A stretch of DNA of 64,000 bases from Euzebya sp. (GCF_964222135.1 NZ_CAXQBR010000038.1:46813-110812), one strand, 5' to 3'. Shown: positions 1 to 10,223, counted from the stretch's first letter. Notes: generated by a model from the sequence alone, not told the origin. Numbers and translations are program-made.

Positions 1-137
1 TTCTCCCGGAACGTGCCGGACTGGTGCAGCATCGCGTCGACGAGGGTGGTCTTGCCGTGGTCGACGTGGGCGACGATCGCGATGTTGCGCAGGTCGTCGC
101 GGGTGCGCCAGGCGGTGGAGGTGTCGGTCGAGGTCAT
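1..137 (-). CDS. typA: Translational GTPase TypA/BipA, N-terminal part (cut by window edge)
   Basis: Only the first 45 codons are in the window, read leftward from an ATG at 137. They encode a short Thr/Ser-rich start, then [20 protein letters not shown], which holds the G1/P-loop (AHVDHGKT) of translation-factor GTPases, followed by [10 protein letters not shown]. The P-loop followed by 'MLHQSG.FR' is typical of TypA/BipA, a ribosome-associated GTPase linked to stress and low-temperature growth. EF-G and LepA have the same P-loop but different sequence after it. The rest of the protein lies outside, so the assignment rests on the N-terminus alone. Confidence 0.85.
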   Translation of the reverse strand, partial: MTSTDTSTAWRTRDDLRNIAIVAHVDHGKTTLVDAMLHQSGTFRE

Positions 138-204
138 GGGCTCCAGGATGCCCGTCGCCCACGAGCCCACAGGCTGGCCGGCCGCCGTGGCATCCGGCAC
201 CCGG

Positions 205-2067
205 TCATGACAGGAAGGCCGTCAGCTCCCACGGCCCTGACTCGGTCGGGTCCCGGTGGGTGGCGAGGAGCGTGTAGGTCCCCGCGTGGGGGACGCCGAC
301 CTCGATGTGCGCATCACCCCCCTGGCCGCTGTCGTCGTCCTCGGCGACGACGGTCCCGTCCGGCGCCAGCAGCTGGAGGTAGCTGTCGACCTCGTCGGAC
401 CGCAGGTCGGCGGTGAGGACGTCCCCGTCCGCCGCCTCGACGGTGAACGCGACCGCCTGCGCCTCGGTGAGGTCCCCGGAGAACGTGCCCGCCATGTCCC
501 CTCCGAGCGCCCGCACCTCCACCGGGGCGGCGACGACCTCGTAGGCGCCCGCGGAGTCCCCCGCGAAGTCGGCCAGGAGCAGGGTGAGGGGGGCGAGGGA
601 CGGGTCGACCGGGTGGGCGATCAGGGCGTCGTGGCCGTCCACGCCGCCGCCGAGGTCGTCGTCGGCCAGCTGCTCGACCCCGTCGGCGTCCTGCAGGCTG
701 ATCACCGGGTCGACGTCACCGGAGCCCCGCGCGAGGAGCCAGACGTACGGCGCCTCCGGGGTCGGGACCCGGAAGGCCTGGGCACGGCCGGCCTCGAGCT
801 CGCCCGCGGCCACCGCCCCCGGCTCGAGCACCTGCACCTCGTCGTAGGGGACCGAGGGGGCCTCGGCCAGGCCGATCGGCGCCAGCTCGTCGACGTCCGG
901 TCCGTCGTCGGCCGTCGACCCGTCGCCGGACCGCAGGGCCAGCGCCACGCCCACCACGCCGATGACCGCCACGAGCCCGCCGACGAGGACGAGTCGCCGA
1001 CCGCCCCCCCTGGCGCTGCCGTCGGCACCTGCCGGACCGGCGACGCCCACCGGCGGTGCGGGCGGCGCCACCCCGACCGCCGTCGACAGGAGGTCGGGCA
1101 CCGCCGGGGTCGCGGGGGGGGTGGGGCGGGCGGCGGGTGGCACCGGGGGCAGGTCGGGCGCGGGCGCCCCCGCGGCGTCGAGGGCGGCGATCAGCCGTGC
1201 GGCGAACGCCGCAGCGCTCGGCGGTCGGTCGGCCGGGTCCTTCGCCATCGCCTCGACGATCGCGTCCTGGACCGCGGCGGGGACGTCGGTGTCCAACCGC
1301 GGCACGGGTGCGGTCAGGATGCGGTGGAGGTGGGGGAGGACGGACTCGTCGGTGTCGACGGCGAAGGCAGAGGCGCCCGCGATCAGCGCGTACAGCGTCG
1401 ACGCCAGGCCGTAGACGTCGGATGCCACGCTCGGCCGGTGCCCGTTCAACACCTCGGGGGCGGCGTGGGCCAGGCTGGCCGTCACCTGCCCGCTGGTCGT
1501 CTCCGGCCCGCCGACCACCCGGGCGATGCCGAAGTCGCTCAGGACCACGTCGCCGTAGCGGCCGACCAGGATGTTCGCCGGCTTGATGTCGCGGTGCAGC
1601 ACCCCGGCGTCGTGGGCGGCGCCGAGCGCGCCGCAGAGGCGGATGCCGATGCCGCAGGCCTCCTGCCAGCCGACCGGCCGGCCGGCGTCGAGCCGGTCCT
1701 GCAGCGACCCGCCCGCGTAGAAGGGCATGAGCAGGTACGGCCGTCCCGCCGGCGTGGTCCCGGCGTCGTGGACCGTGGCGATCGCGGGGTGGGTGCTCAG
1801 CAGGCCGAGCGCGTGGCGCTCGCGCTCGAACCGGGCGAGCGACCGGTCGTCGAGCCGCCGGTCGAGCACCTTGACCGCGACCTCGCGGCCGAACGCCGGC
1901 TGGTGCGCGCGGTACACGGTGGCGAACCCGCCGCGACCGACCTCCTCCACGCCGGTCAGCCCCGGGATGCCGAGGTCCTCGGCACCGTCAGCCGCGACCT
2001 GCGGCCCATCGGGGGGCATGCGGCGCATGCTACGCCTGCGCAGGTCGTGGTGGAGGGGTGTCGTCAT
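205..2067 (-). CDS. Transmembrane serine/threonine protein kinase with extracellular PPC-like sensor domains
   Basis: A 620-residue protein if started at the ATG at 2067, which has GGAGG about 12 nt upstream; ATGs at 2028 and 2019 are alternatives, and the longer open frame beyond 2067 looks non-coding. The kinase domain spans roughly residues 38-300, with glycine loop GRGGFATVY (44-52), catalytic Lys in VAVKVL (Lys66), HRDIKPAN and DFG motifs, all intact. A Pro/Ala-rich linker leads to one membrane helix (about 358-378). The 240-residue outside part holds two beta-rich segments ('[11 protein letters not shown]', '[11 protein letters not shown]') that resemble bacterial pre-peptidase C-terminal domains. 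By analogy with PknB-type kinases it should sense an envelope signal and phosphorylate cytoplasmic targets. It is divergent from a surface protein gene at 2177, with which it shares a promoter region. Confidence 0.88.
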   Translation of the reverse strand: MTTPLHHDLRRRSMRRMPPDGPQVAADGAEDLGIPGLTGVEEVGRGGFATVYRAHQPAFGREVAVKVLDRRLDDRSLARFERERHALGLLSTHPAIATVHDAGTTPAGRPYLLMPFYAGGSLQDRLDAGRPVGWQEACGIGIRLCGALGAAHDAGVLHRDIKPANILVGRYGDVVLSDFGIARVVGGPETTSGQVTASLAHAAPEVLNGHRPSVASDVYGLASTLYALIAGASAFAVDTDESVLPHLHRILTAPVPRLDTDVPAAVQDAIVEAMAKDPADRPPSAAAFAARLIAALDAAGAPAPDLPPVPPAARPTPPATPAVPDLLSTAVGVAPPAPPVGVAGPAGADGSARGGGRRLVLVGGLVAVIGVVGVALALRSGDGSTADDGPDVDELAPIGLAEAPSVPYDEVQVLEPGAVAAGELEAGRAQAFRVPTPEAPYVWLLARGSGDVDPVISLQDADGVEQLADDDLGGGVDGHDALIAHPVDPSLAPLTLLLADFAGDSAGAYEVVAAPVEVRALGGDMAGTFSGDLTEAQAVAFTVEAADGDVLTADLRSDEVDSYLQLLAPDGTVVAEDDDSGQGGDAHIEVGVPHAGTYTLLATHRDPTESGPWELTAFLS

Positions 2068-2082
2068 CAGCTCGCAAGGCCT

Positions 2083-2121
2083 CCGAAGCGGACCCGAAGG
2101 ATCTCCGAAGGCGGCCTGAAG
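2083..2121 (+). promoter_or_regulatory. Four direct repeats with 11-bp period between divergent kinase and CWB2 genes
   Basis: CCGAAG occurs at 2083, 2094 and 2105, followed by CTGAAG at 2116, so the repeats are exactly 11 bp apart. Direct repeats phased to one helical turn are the classic binding arrangement of OmpR-like winged-helix regulators of the SARP class. A regulator with a SARP-type domain is encoded 2.8 kb downstream. Binding is inferred from spacing only. Confidence 0.5.
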
Positions 2122-2176
2122 GGCGGTCGGCACCGTCGTGGACATGCATCCCGCATCGACCACGAGGAGTGAAGAG

Positions 2177-4609
2177 ATGTCATCCCCCCTGCACCGCCTG
2201 CGACGTCGCGTCGCCGGCCTGCTGACCGCCGCCGTGCTGGCGGCGGTGGCGCTGATCGCCGCCCCCGGCGTGGCCCTGGCCGAGTCGGCGGCTGTCCGAC
2301 TCGTTGCCGACGACCCGGTCGGCACCGCGGCGCTGCTGAGCGCCTACGCCTTCCCCGAGGGCGCCGACCAGGTCCTGATCGGCACCGTCGCCGCGTTCCC
2401 AGACAACCTCGCCTCCGGCGTGCTGCAGGACGGCCGCCCGCTGCTGCTGACCGACCCCGATGGCCTGGACGATGCCGTCGCCGACGAGATCACCCGCCTC
2501 GGCGCCACCGCGGCGACCGTGCTCGGCGGTGAGGCAGCCGTGTCGGCCGCCGTCGTCGACGACCTGACCGCCCTCGGGCTGGCCGTCGACCGCCTCGAGG
2601 GCCCGACCCGCATCGAGACCGCCATCGACATCGCGGCGGCGACGGGCGCCACCGAGGTGCTCCTCGCCCGCGCGTTCCCTGCTGACGGCGCCACCGACCC
2701 CTCACAGGCCTTCGCCGACAGCCTCGGCGCCGGCGCGCTGGCGGCCGACCGGGGCATCCCGGTCCTGCTCACCCAGACCGAGGTGCTGACCGCCTCCACG
2801 GCCGCCCACATCGCCGACGCCGGCATCACCGACGTCACGCTGGTCGGCGGCGTCGCGGCGGTCTCCGAGGACGTCGCCGACGCGCTCGAGGACCTCGGCG
2901 TGACCACCAGCCGGATCGCCGGCGACACCCGCTTCGACACCGCGGTCGCGCTCAACGCCGCCCGCGACCTCGGGCAGGCCTCGACGATCGTCCTCACCGA
3001 GGGACAGGCCGGTGACGCCTGGATCGCCGGGTTCGCCGCCGCCGCCCACGCCGGTGCCACCACCGCGCCGGTGCTGCTGAGCAACGGGGCCGACCTGCCC
3101 GCCCCCACCGCCGAGGCCGTCCAGGTCGCCGCGGACGCGGGCCAGGACGTCACACTCCTCTGCACCCCGTCGGTGCACCCCGACGCCTGTGCGGCCGCCG
3201 CGGCGACCCTCGGCGCGACCGTGGTCGACGTGACCGCCGAGGACCTGCCCCTCGGTCCCGATGGGCCGCCGGCGGCCGAGACCGACGCCCCGCAGCTCGT
3301 CAGCGTCGAGATCGTCGACGGTGACGCGACCACCACCACCTTCGCGGCCACCTTCGACGAACCCATCCAGCTGGTCGACGAGACCAGGTTCTTCGCGGTC
3401 TCCCCGTGGTTCGACCTCGACGAGATCGGCCGCGGCACCCTCGCCGCCGTCGACCCCGCCGCACCCGAGACCCTGGTCGTCCAGACCGACGCCGACGAGC
3501 TGCTCCGCGAGCGCCTGGTGACCGCGTACGCGGCCGACGGCGTCGTCCAGGACGTCGACGGGAACCTCAGCACGCCCGGCACCGCCCCGGTCCAGGACGT
3601 CGTCCTCGAGGGCAACCGCACCGACGGCCCCGACCTGATCGCGGTGTCCTTCGACCCGGGCGCCACCGCTGCTGGCGACGGCGACGAGACCGTCGACTTC
3701 ACCTTCGACGCCCCGATCGCCTCGACCGGCGCGCCCGCGGAGTTCCAGGTCGTGCCCGGCACCCTCCCCGCCATCGCCTACAACCCGTCGGCGGTCGCCG
3801 TGGTCGACGACGTCACCGTCCGCGCCACCTTCGGCTTCGGGCAGCTGAGCGACGACGCGTGGGGCGACGTCGTCCGGGCCACCTCGAGCGCCGGTGCCGC
3901 CATCGACGCCGCCGGCCGTGCGTCCGCGCCCATCAGCGTGGACGTCGGCGAGCCGAGCGACCTGCCCGACCTCGTCGAGGTCATCCCCTCCATCGAGACC
4001 CGGGAGGTGGTGTTCCGCTTCGACGAGCCGATCTCGATCGTGAACCCCGACGAGTTCTTCGTCTACGACGTCGACGGCATGACCTACGGCCACGCCGCCT
4101 TCATCCTCGACACCCAGCAGACCGGCCCCGACGAGGTCACCGTGACCTTCGGCGGCGACGCCGTCCACGAGGGCACCGTCGGCGGGCACGTCCGCGCTGC
4201 GGCGGTCGCCGATGCGGACGGGGGCAACGCCCGACGCGCCTCGGTCGGCGTCACCGGGGAGTACGCCGGGGGCTACACGTCCGGCCCCGACGCGGTGGAC
4301 GTCGTCCGCCGCGACATGACCGACGGCGTCGGTGGCGTCACCGGCATCGAGCTGGTCATCACCTTCGACGAGCCCGTCACCACCGGGGCCCAGCCCCCGA
4401 TCGTCTACGCCGCGAACGGCACCGCGACCGAGCTCGGCCTGGCCGCCTGCGCCGACGGGGACGAGCCCACCCAGGTCGTCTGCGGAGTCCCGACGGGGGA
4501 CCCGGCCGAGCAGCCGATCGCCGACGCCACCGCCGTGGGCCTGCCCGGCGGCCTGGCTGACGGCGTGCTGGCCGGCAGCGCCCCCGCCACCCTCGGGGTG
4601 ACCGGCTAG
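2177..4609 (+). CDS. Secreted CWB2-repeat surface protein with C-terminal Ig-like repeats
   Basis: An 810-residue exported protein. The ATG at 2177 was chosen because GAGGAG lies 7 nt upstream; an in-frame ATG at 2138 has no such site. The N-terminus is a typical signal peptide: Arg-rich start, a hydrophobic stretch and an Ala-rich end (GVALAES). Residues about 30-350 contain three CWB2-type units recognisable by 'ILGG/LVGG.AAVS', 'GLAVDRLEGPTRIETA' and 'GDTRFDTAVALN'. CWB2 units form trimers that hold proteins on the wall in clostridia. The remaining 450 residues contain four beta-rich units with the recurring pattern 'V.FTFDEPI', like bacterial Ig-like/SwmB domains that project adhesins. 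A surface-attachment role is inferred; no LPXTG or transmembrane anchor is present. Confidence 0.85.
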   Translation: MSSPLHRLRRRVAGLLTAAVLAAVALIAAPGVALAESAAVRLVADDPVGTAALLSAYAFPEGADQVLIGTVAAFPDNLASGVLQDGRPLLLTDPDGLDDAVADEITRLGATAATVLGGEAAVSAAVVDDLTALGLAVDRLEGPTRIETAIDIAAATGATEVLLARAFPADGATDPSQAFADSLGAGALAADRGIPVLLTQTEVLTASTAAHIADAGITDVTLVGGVAAVSEDVADALEDLGVTTSRIAGDTRFDTAVALNAARDLGQASTIVLTEGQAGDAWIAGFAAAAHAGATTAPVLLSNGADLPAPTAEAVQVAADAGQDVTLLCTPSVHPDACAAAAATLGATVVDVTAEDLPLGPDGPPAAETDAPQLVSVEIVDGDATTTTFAATFDEPIQLVDETRFFAVSPWFDLDEIGRGTLAAVDPAAPETLVVQTDADELLRERLVTAYAADGVVQDVDGNLSTPGTAPVQDVVLEGNRTDGPDLIAVSFDPGATAAGDGDETVDFTFDAPIASTGAPAEFQVVPGTLPAIAYNPSAVAVVDDVTVRATFGFGQLSDDAWGDVVRATSSAGAAIDAAGRASAPISVDVGEPSDLPDLVEVIPSIETREVVFRFDEPISIVNPDEFFVYDVDGMTYGHAAFILDTQQTGPDEVTVTFGGDAVHEGTVGGHVRAAAVADADGGNARRASVGVTGEYAGGYTSGPDAVDVVRRDMTDGVGGVTGIELVITFDEPVTTGAQPPIVYAANGTATELGLAACADGDEPTQVVCGVPTGDPAEQPIADATAVGLPGGLADGVLAGSAPATLGVTG

Positions 4610-4656
4610 CCGGCGACCCCGCGACCAGAGGGGCCGCCCACGCCCGCCCCTCCGAC

Positions 4657-4681
4657 GCCCCGCCGCACCCCGCGGCGGGGC
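4657..4681 (+). terminator. GC-rich hairpin after the CWB2 gene
   Basis: A perfect 10-bp inverted repeat (GCCCCGCCGC / GCGGCGGGGC) with a 5-nt loop lies 47 nt past the stop codon. There is no clear T-tract, as is common for actinobacterial terminators. Confidence 0.6.
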
Positions 4682-4862
4682 CGTCGTCGTCCCGGGACCC
4701 GCGTGGTCCCGCGCGGCACCTGCCCTCCCCCGGCCAGATGGTGGATGTGGCCCGAACCGGGGCGAGATCCACCAGGTGGACGAGCGGGCGAGGGATGGGC
4801 AACTGGCGGTCGATGCGGGCCCGGCAGGAGGCGTAGGATCGCCGTCCACGCGGGTGCTGGTG

Positions 4863-4885
4863 GGACGGGACGCGTGGTCCCGTCC
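4863..4885 (+). promoter_or_regulatory. Inverted repeat upstream of the MalT/SARP regulator
   Basis: A perfect 9-bp inverted repeat (GGACGGGAC / GTCCCGTCC) with a 5-nt centre ends 26 nt before the ATG at 4912. It could be an operator or a leader hairpin that masks the start. The rest of 4682-4911 shows no gene. Confidence 0.35.
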
Positions 4886-4911
4886 GGCCACCCCGGTGCG
4901 GCTCTCCTGCC

Positions 4912-7900
4912 ATGACCCCGCACTCGAGCACGCCGACCCTCCCGCCGTACCTCGTCCCGCGGCCGGAGCTGGAGTCGCGCCTCGGCTCGGTGGCCACCCC
5001 TGTCATCGCCGTGTGCGCGGGCTCCGGCTGGGGCAAGACCACCGGGCTCGCGGTGTGGGGGAGGGGACGCCACACGGCGTGGGCTCGCCTCGGTCCGTCG
5101 GCGGCGAGCACCTCCGGCATCGTGCGGGCCATCACCACCGCGCTCCGATCGGCCCGTCCCGACCTGACCGAGGGCGAACGGCTCACCCTCGACGTCATCG
5201 CCGCCGGCGGTGGGGCGGACGACAGCGCGATCGAGGTCCAAGCCGCCGACCTCGCCGCCGCGATGGGCTGGGTCCTGGCCGCCCCCGCCGCCCTCGTGCT
5301 CGACGAGGCGGACCACCTGGCGGCCGGCTCGCCCGGCGCCCAGCTCGTGGACGCGCTGCTCCGCCAGCTGCCCCGAGGGGTGCAGGTGGCGATCGCCAGC
5401 CAGCACCCGACCGGCATCGACCTCGACGCCCTGCGAGCCCGCGCGGCGGTGACCGAGATCGACACCGACGCGCTGCGGCTCGACGCCGCCGGCGTCGACG
5501 CCCTGGTCCGCGGGGTGCTCGACGACCCCGGCGCCGCGCTGGGCCCGGCCGTGCGCCGACTCACCGGCGGGTGGCCCGAGGCGGTCCGGCTCGTCGCCCT
5601 CTCCCTGGTCGAGATCCCCGCCGACCGGCGGGTGGTCGAGCTGGAGGCCTCCGGTCGCGGGCTCGTCGCCGTCAGCGCGCACCTGCGGACCGAGGTCCTG
5701 CCGCGCCTCGACCCCGCCCTCGTCGACGTCCTCACCTGGGGGACCGTGGCGCCCGGCCTCGACCCGGCGCTCTGCGAGGCCCTCGGCGCGCCCCCGGGTG
5801 CGGTGGAGCAGCTCGCCGCCCGCGGGCTGGTCCAACCCGGCGAGGACGACGGGAGCCCGCTGGTCTCCCCCCTCGTCGCCTCGACGCTCCAGGTCCGCGA
5901 CGAGGTCGCCATCCGCCGGGCGGTGGTCGACGCGCTGGGGGCGATCGACCGGCCGGTCGCAGCCATGGAGGTGGCGCTCGCCTCCGGTGACCCCGACCTG
6001 GTCGCCGACGTGCTGCTCCAGCACGTCAGCTACCTCACCCGGACCGCCGAGATGGACGTGATCGTGCGGGCCGGGGCGCTGCTCGACATCTCGCGGCGCA
6101 CCCCGGAGCTCGAGGTCGTGATCGCGGACGCGCACCTGATCCGCAACGAGTGGACCGAGGCCCTCGACTGCCTCCGGCGGGCCGGTGCCGGGTCGGACGC
6201 CCTGCCGGCGCCGGTGGCGTGGCGCCTGGGCCTCCTCCTGTACCTCCGCTGGCAGATCCCGGAGGCCCTGGCCGTCTTCGACGCGGCTGCCCCGATCGAC
6301 CCCGACGACTGGGAGGCCGGCATCCTGCGCGGCGGGGAGGCCTTCGCCCGCCTCCTGGTCGGCCAGCACGACGCGGCACGGGACTGCGCATCCGTCGCCC
6401 TCGACATCGGTGCGCGCACGCAGAACCCCTACGTGCTCTGCGCTGCCCACACCGCGATGCACGCGCTCTGCTCGAGCGAGGGCGACCGCACCACCGCCGA
6501 GCGCCACCACCGGGATGCCCGCGACTACGCCCAGCGGTACGGCGCCGTGCTGATGGAGGTCCGGCTCGCGAGCAACCACATGAGCGCGCTGGTCGAGCAG
6601 GGGCGCTACGCGGAGGCGATCGCGGAGGCCGAGACCTGCCTGCCCCCCGCCGACCGCGCCGGCCACGCCGCCAGCCGGCTGCTCGTCATGACGAACCTCG
6701 CCGAGGCCCACCGCCGCAGCGGCGATCTCGCCGCCGCCGAGCACCACGCCACCGAGGCGATCGAGATCGGTCGTCGCGGCGGGATCGGCCTCGGCGTCTA
6801 CCCCGGCATCGTCCTCGCCGACGTGCACCGCGACCGCGGCGACATCGAGCAGGCCTGCGGCCGCTACGCCGAGGCCGCCCGGGCGGCACGGTCGACCGGG
6901 GACGCCCAGGCGGTCGTCCTCGCCCTCTCAGGTGCCGCCCGCGTCACCGTCGATGCGTCAGCGGCCCACGGCTACGCCGGCGAGGCGGTCGTGGCCGCCA
7001 CCGGCACCCTGCGGCTCCCCGCCAGGCTGGCGCGCGCCTGGACCGCCCTGCGCCTGGGGCAGGTCGCAGAGGCTCGTGCGGATGCCCGCTGGGTGCTCGC
7101 CGAAGCCCGCCGCAGCGGCGTGACGTGGGCGCAGGCCGAGGCCGAGGAGGCCCTCGCCGCGCTGGCCGAGGACCCCGGCGAACGCGACGACCGGCTGGCG
7201 GCAGCCGCGGCCGTGCACGACCGGACCGGCGCCGCGCTCGACGCGCTCCGCGTCGCCCACGCCCGGGCGCGGATCGCGGGGGACCTCGTGGCCGTGCAGG
7301 CGGCGGCGACCGGCCGCCGCGCCGCGGGTGTGCACGACCGGGTCGTGGAGGTCGCCGGGCTCGACCAGGTCCTCGCGGGGCTCCTCGACGCGGACGGCGA
7401 GGCGGCGGACGATGCCGCCGTGCGGGTCTTCACCTTCGGCGGCTTCGCGCTGCACCGCGACGGCGCGCCGGTCGCGACGTCCGACTGGGGGTCCCGGAAG
7501 CCGCGGGACCTGCTGCAGATCCTGATCGCACGCCGCGGTCAGCGGGTGGCGCGGGGCGTGCTGCTCGAGACGCTGTGGCCCGGCGAGGATCCCGACCGCG
7601 TCGGCAACCGCCTGTCGGTGGCGCTCTCGACGCTGCGCGGCGTGCTCGACCCCGACAAGCGCCACGCACCGGACCACTTCGTCGCCGCGGACCCCTCGGC
7701 GGTGTGGGTGGACCTCCGCCACCTCGACGTCGACCTGCAGCGCTTCCACGAGGCGATGGGTCGCGCCCGCGCCGCGGTCGCCGCCGGCCGCCCGGACGCC
7801 GAGGAGCGGTGCGAGGAGGCGGCCGGCGTGTACGCCGGCGAGTTCCTCGCCGACCTGCCGTACGAGGACTGGGCGATCCCCGCCCGCGAGGAGGCCCGGG

Positions 7901-8166
7901 CCGCCCACCTCGAGTCGCTCCGCCACCTGGTGGCGCTGGCCGGCGCCCGCGGCGACCACGACGCGGCGGTCCGCGCGTCCCTCCGCCTGCTGGCCGAGGA
8001 CCCCTACGACGAGGACGCCTACGCCGAGCTGATCGGCATCTGCTCCGCCGCGGGACGCCACGGCGAGGCGCAGCGCCACTACCGCCAGTACGTCGCGCAG
8101 ATGCGCCGCCTCGGCATCCCGCCGATGCCGTTCCCCGGCGTCAGCGGCCTGCGCGGCATCGCCTGA
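4912..8166 (+). CDS. MalT-like ATPase regulator with C-terminal SARP winged helix and BTAD domain
   Basis: A 1084-residue signal-transducing transcription factor. Residues 35-45 form a Walker A motif (CAGSGWGKTTG), followed by a STAND-type NTPase with 'LVLDEADHL' as Walker B. The middle 450 residues are helical TPR-like repeats rich in Ala and Arg. Residues about 839-935 are an OmpR-like winged helix of the SARP type ('VFTFGGFALHRDG', 'WGSRKPRDLLQILI'), and residues 940-1075 are a bacterial transcriptional activation domain ('YAGEFLADLPYEDWA'). MalT proteins end in a LuxR helix-turn-helix instead, so this is a domain-swapped architecture known in actinobacteria. It likely integrates an unknown ligand and ATP to activate promoters with direct repeats. 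The neighbours do not form a biosynthetic cluster, so its target is unclear. Confidence 0.87.
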   Translation: MTPHSSTPTLPPYLVPRPELESRLGSVATPVIAVCAGSGWGKTTGLAVWGRGRHTAWARLGPSAASTSGIVRAITTALRSARPDLTEGERLTLDVIAAGGGADDSAIEVQAADLAAAMGWVLAAPAALVLDEADHLAAGSPGAQLVDALLRQLPRGVQVAIASQHPTGIDLDALRARAAVTEIDTDALRLDAAGVDALVRGVLDDPGAALGPAVRRLTGGWPEAVRLVALSLVEIPADRRVVELEASGRGLVAVSAHLRTEVLPRLDPALVDVLTWGTVAPGLDPALCEALGAPPGAVEQLAARGLVQPGEDDGSPLVSPLVASTLQVRDEVAIRRAVVDALGAIDRPVAAMEVALASGDPDLVADVLLQHVSYLTRTAEMDVIVRAGALLDISRRTPELEVVIADAHLIRNEWTEALDCLRRAGAGSDALPAPVAWRLGLLLYLRWQIPEALAVFDAAAPIDPDDWEAGILRGGEAFARLLVGQHDAARDCASVALDIGARTQNPYVLCAAHTAMHALCSSEGDRTTAERHHRDARDYAQRYGAVLMEVRLASNHMSALVEQGRYAEAIAEAETCLPPADRAGHAASRLLVMTNLAEAHRRSGDLAAAEHHATEAIEIGRRGGIGLGVYPGIVLADVHRDRGDIEQACGRYAEAARAARSTGDAQAVVLALSGAARVTVDASAAHGYAGEAVVAATGTLRLPARLARAWTALRLGQVAEARADARWVLAEARRSGVTWAQAEAEEALAALAEDPGERDDRLAAAAAVHDRTGAALDALRVAHARARIAGDLVAVQAAATGRRAAGVHDRVVEVAGLDQVLAGLLDADGEAADDAAVRVFTFGGFALHRDGAPVATSDWGSRKPRDLLQILIARRGQRVARGVLLETLWPGEDPDRVGNRLSVALSTLRGVLDPDKRHAPDHFVAADPSAVWVDLRHLDVDLQRFHEAMGRARAAVAAGRPDAEERCEEAAGVYAGEFLADLPYEDWAIPAREEARAAHLESLRHLVALAGARGDHDAAVRASLRLLAEDPYDEDAYAELIGICSAAGRHGEAQRHYRQYVAQMRRLGIPPMPFPGVSGLRGIA

Positions 8167-8169
8167 GGG

Positions 8170-9255
8170 TCAGGCCCCCAGCGCGGCGTAGCCGGGCTTG
8201 ATGACGTCGTTGATCAGGGCGAGGCGCCGGTCGAAGGGCCAGAAGGCGGACTTCATCGCGTTGATGGTCACCCAGCGCAGGTCGGCGAGCGTCCACCCGA
8301 ACGTCTCGACCATCGCCTGCAGCTCCGACGTCATCGACACGCCCGACATCAGCCGGTTGTCGGTGTTCACCGTCACCCTGAAGCGGAGGTCCTTCAGCAA
8401 CTGGATCGGGTGCTCGGCCAGCGACGGCGCGGCCCCGGTGTTGACGTTCGACGTCGGGCACATCTCGAGGGGGATGCGGCGGTCGCGCACGAACGCCGCC
8501 AGCCGCCCGAGCGTCGCCTCCCCGTCGTCACCGCGCGCGACCTCGATGTCGTCGACGATCCGGACGCCGTGGCCGAGCCGCTCGGCGCCGCAGAACTGCA
8601 GCGCCTCCCAGATCGAGGCCAGCCCGAACGCCTCCCCCGCGTGGATGGTGACGTGGGAGTTCTCGCGGTGGATCAGCTGGAACGCGTCGAGGTGGCGCGT
8701 CGGGGGGTGCCCGGCCTCCGCCCCGGCGATGTCGAATCCGACCACGCCGGCGTCGCGGTGGCGCATCGCCAGCTCGGCGATCTCGAGGGACACCGCCGCG
8801 TGGCGCATCGCCGTCACCAGCGTCCCGATGGTGATCGGGTGGTCGGCCATGCCCCGGTCGAACCCGGCCAGCACCGCCTCGACGACCGCGTCCATTGCCA
8901 GCCCGCGGTCGATGTGCAGCTCGGGGGCGAAGCGGATCTCGGCGTAGACCACCCCGTCGGCGGCCAGGTCGGCGGCGGCCTCGTAGGCCACCCGCTCGAG
9001 CGCCTCGGCGGTCTGCATCACGCCGACGGTGTGGCGGAACCCCTCCAGGTACAGCTCGAGGCTCTTGCGGTCCGCGCCGCGGGTGAACCACGCCGCCAGC
9101 TCGTCCGGATCCGTCGTGGGCAGGTCGGCGTACCCCTTGGCGTCGGCCAGCTCGATGACGGTCGCCGGGCGCAACCCGCCGTCCAGGTGGTCGTGCAGCA
9201 GGACCTTCGGGGCGGACCGGATCGTGTCGAGGTCGAGGGGCATGGGGACGATCAT
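8170..9255 (-). CDS. add: Adenosine deaminase
   Basis: Hydrolytically deaminates adenosine and deoxyadenosine to inosine forms in purine salvage. The 361-residue chain (from ATG 9255; ATGs at 9243 and 9264 are alternatives) has the whole zinc-hydrolase signature: HDHLDGG near residue 21 supplies two metal histidines, followed by FAPELH, the catalytic HAGE, HGVRI and CPTSNVNTG, and near the end NTDNRLMSG with the metal-binding aspartate. The length is normal for the family. It converges on the SARP regulator with 3 bp between stops and starts only 28 bp from the divergent esterase gene at 9284, so the two starts share a very compact promoter region. Confidence 0.93.
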   Translation of the reverse strand: MIVPMPLDLDTIRSAPKVLLHDHLDGGLRPATVIELADAKGYADLPTTDPDELAAWFTRGADRKSLELYLEGFRHTVGVMQTAEALERVAYEAAADLAADGVVYAEIRFAPELHIDRGLAMDAVVEAVLAGFDRGMADHPITIGTLVTAMRHAAVSLEIAELAMRHRDAGVVGFDIAGAEAGHPPTRHLDAFQLIHRENSHVTIHAGEAFGLASIWEALQFCGAERLGHGVRIVDDIEVARGDDGEATLGRLAAFVRDRRIPLEMCPTSNVNTGAAPSLAEHPIQLLKDLRFRVTVNTDNRLMSGVSMTSELQAMVETFGWTLADLRWVTINAMKSAFWPFDRRLALINDVIKPGYAALGA

Positions 9256-9283
9256 GCCCGACATGCGCCAAGATGGGGCGACC

Positions 9284-10219
9284 ATGACCTTGGACCCCCA
9301 GATCGCCGCGTTCCTCGCCGCCGCCGAGGCCGCGGGACGACCCGCACTGCACGAGCACCCCTCACCCGCCGACGCGCGCGCGGCGTTCCGCGAGCTGGCC
9401 CTCGCCCGCCGCGGAGACGGGCCCGCGCCAGGTCCGGAGTGCGCCGTGGAGGGGTTCAACCGCGACGGGCTGTGGGCCCGCATCTACCGGCCGCTGAACC
9501 GCTCGGTGCACGAGGGCCCGATGCCGCTGGTCGTCTACTTCCACGGGGGCGGCTGGGTCGTCGGGGACCTCGACACCCACGACGTCCAGGCCCGGGCGTT
9601 CGTGGACCTGCCGGCCGTGGTCGTCAGCGTCGAGTACCGCCTCGCCCCCGACCACCCCTTCCCGGCTGCCCACGAGGACGCGTGGGACTGGATCGGCTGG
9701 GCCGTCGCCGGGATGGGTGACTGGAGCCACACCGACCGGCTGGTGCTGGCGGGCGACTCGGCGGGCGGGCTGCTCGCCGCGTCCGCGGCCCAGCGCTGGC
9801 GCGACACCGCCGCCGAGCGGCCCGACGGGCCGGACCTCGCCGCCCAGTGCCTGATCTACCCGGCGCTCGACCCCTCCATGGACAGCCCGTCGCACCGGGC
9901 CAACGCCGAGGGCTACTACCTGACCGGTGACATGATGCGGTGGTTCTACGACGCCTACCAGCCGGGGGAGGGGTTCTCCCCGATCGAGCTCGACGACCTC
10001 GCCGGGTTGGCGCCGGCGGTGATCGCGACGGCCGGCTACGACCCCCTGGCGGACGACGGGCTCCGCTACGGCGCCCGGCTCCGCGAGGCCGGGGTGTCGG
10101 CCGCCAACCTCCACTTCGACGGGCTCATCCACGGCTTCTTCGGCATGGGCGGCGCGTCGGCGGCCGCGCGCAGCGCCGTCGAGGGGACCGTGGGCGCGCT
10201 GCGGGGCCTGCTGCGCTGA
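9284..10219 (+). CDS. Alpha/beta hydrolase, hormone-sensitive-lipase (acetyl esterase) type
   Basis: A 311-residue cytoplasmic esterase. [10 protein letters not shown] forms the oxyanion-hole motif of the HSL family, [10 protein letters not shown] contains the nucleophilic serine, and 'DGLIHGFFG' near the C-terminus contains the catalytic histidine; the acidic residue is probably in 'GYDPLADDG'. Such enzymes hydrolyse short-chain esters of unknown physiological origin. The ATG at 9284 was preferred to one at 9263 because the latter overlaps the divergent add start region and adds only seven residues. No operon partner is evident. Confidence 0.88.
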   Translation: MTLDPQIAAFLAAAEAAGRPALHEHPSPADARAAFRELALARRGDGPAPGPECAVEGFNRDGLWARIYRPLNRSVHEGPMPLVVYFHGGGWVVGDLDTHDVQARAFVDLPAVVVSVEYRLAPDHPFPAAHEDAWDWIGWAVAGMGDWSHTDRLVLAGDSAGGLLAASAAQRWRDTAAERPDGPDLAAQCLIYPALDPSMDSPSHRANAEGYYLTGDMMRWFYDAYQPGEGFSPIELDDLAGLAPAVIATAGYDPLADDGLRYGARLREAGVSAANLHFDGLIHGFFGMGGASAAARSAVEGTVGALRGLLR

Positions 10220-10223
10220 TCCC

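Noticed and set aside
4912..8166. Pathway-specific activator of an antibiotic cluster
   Set aside because: No polyketide, peptide or terpene biosynthesis genes are in the window; SARP domains also occur in other regulators.
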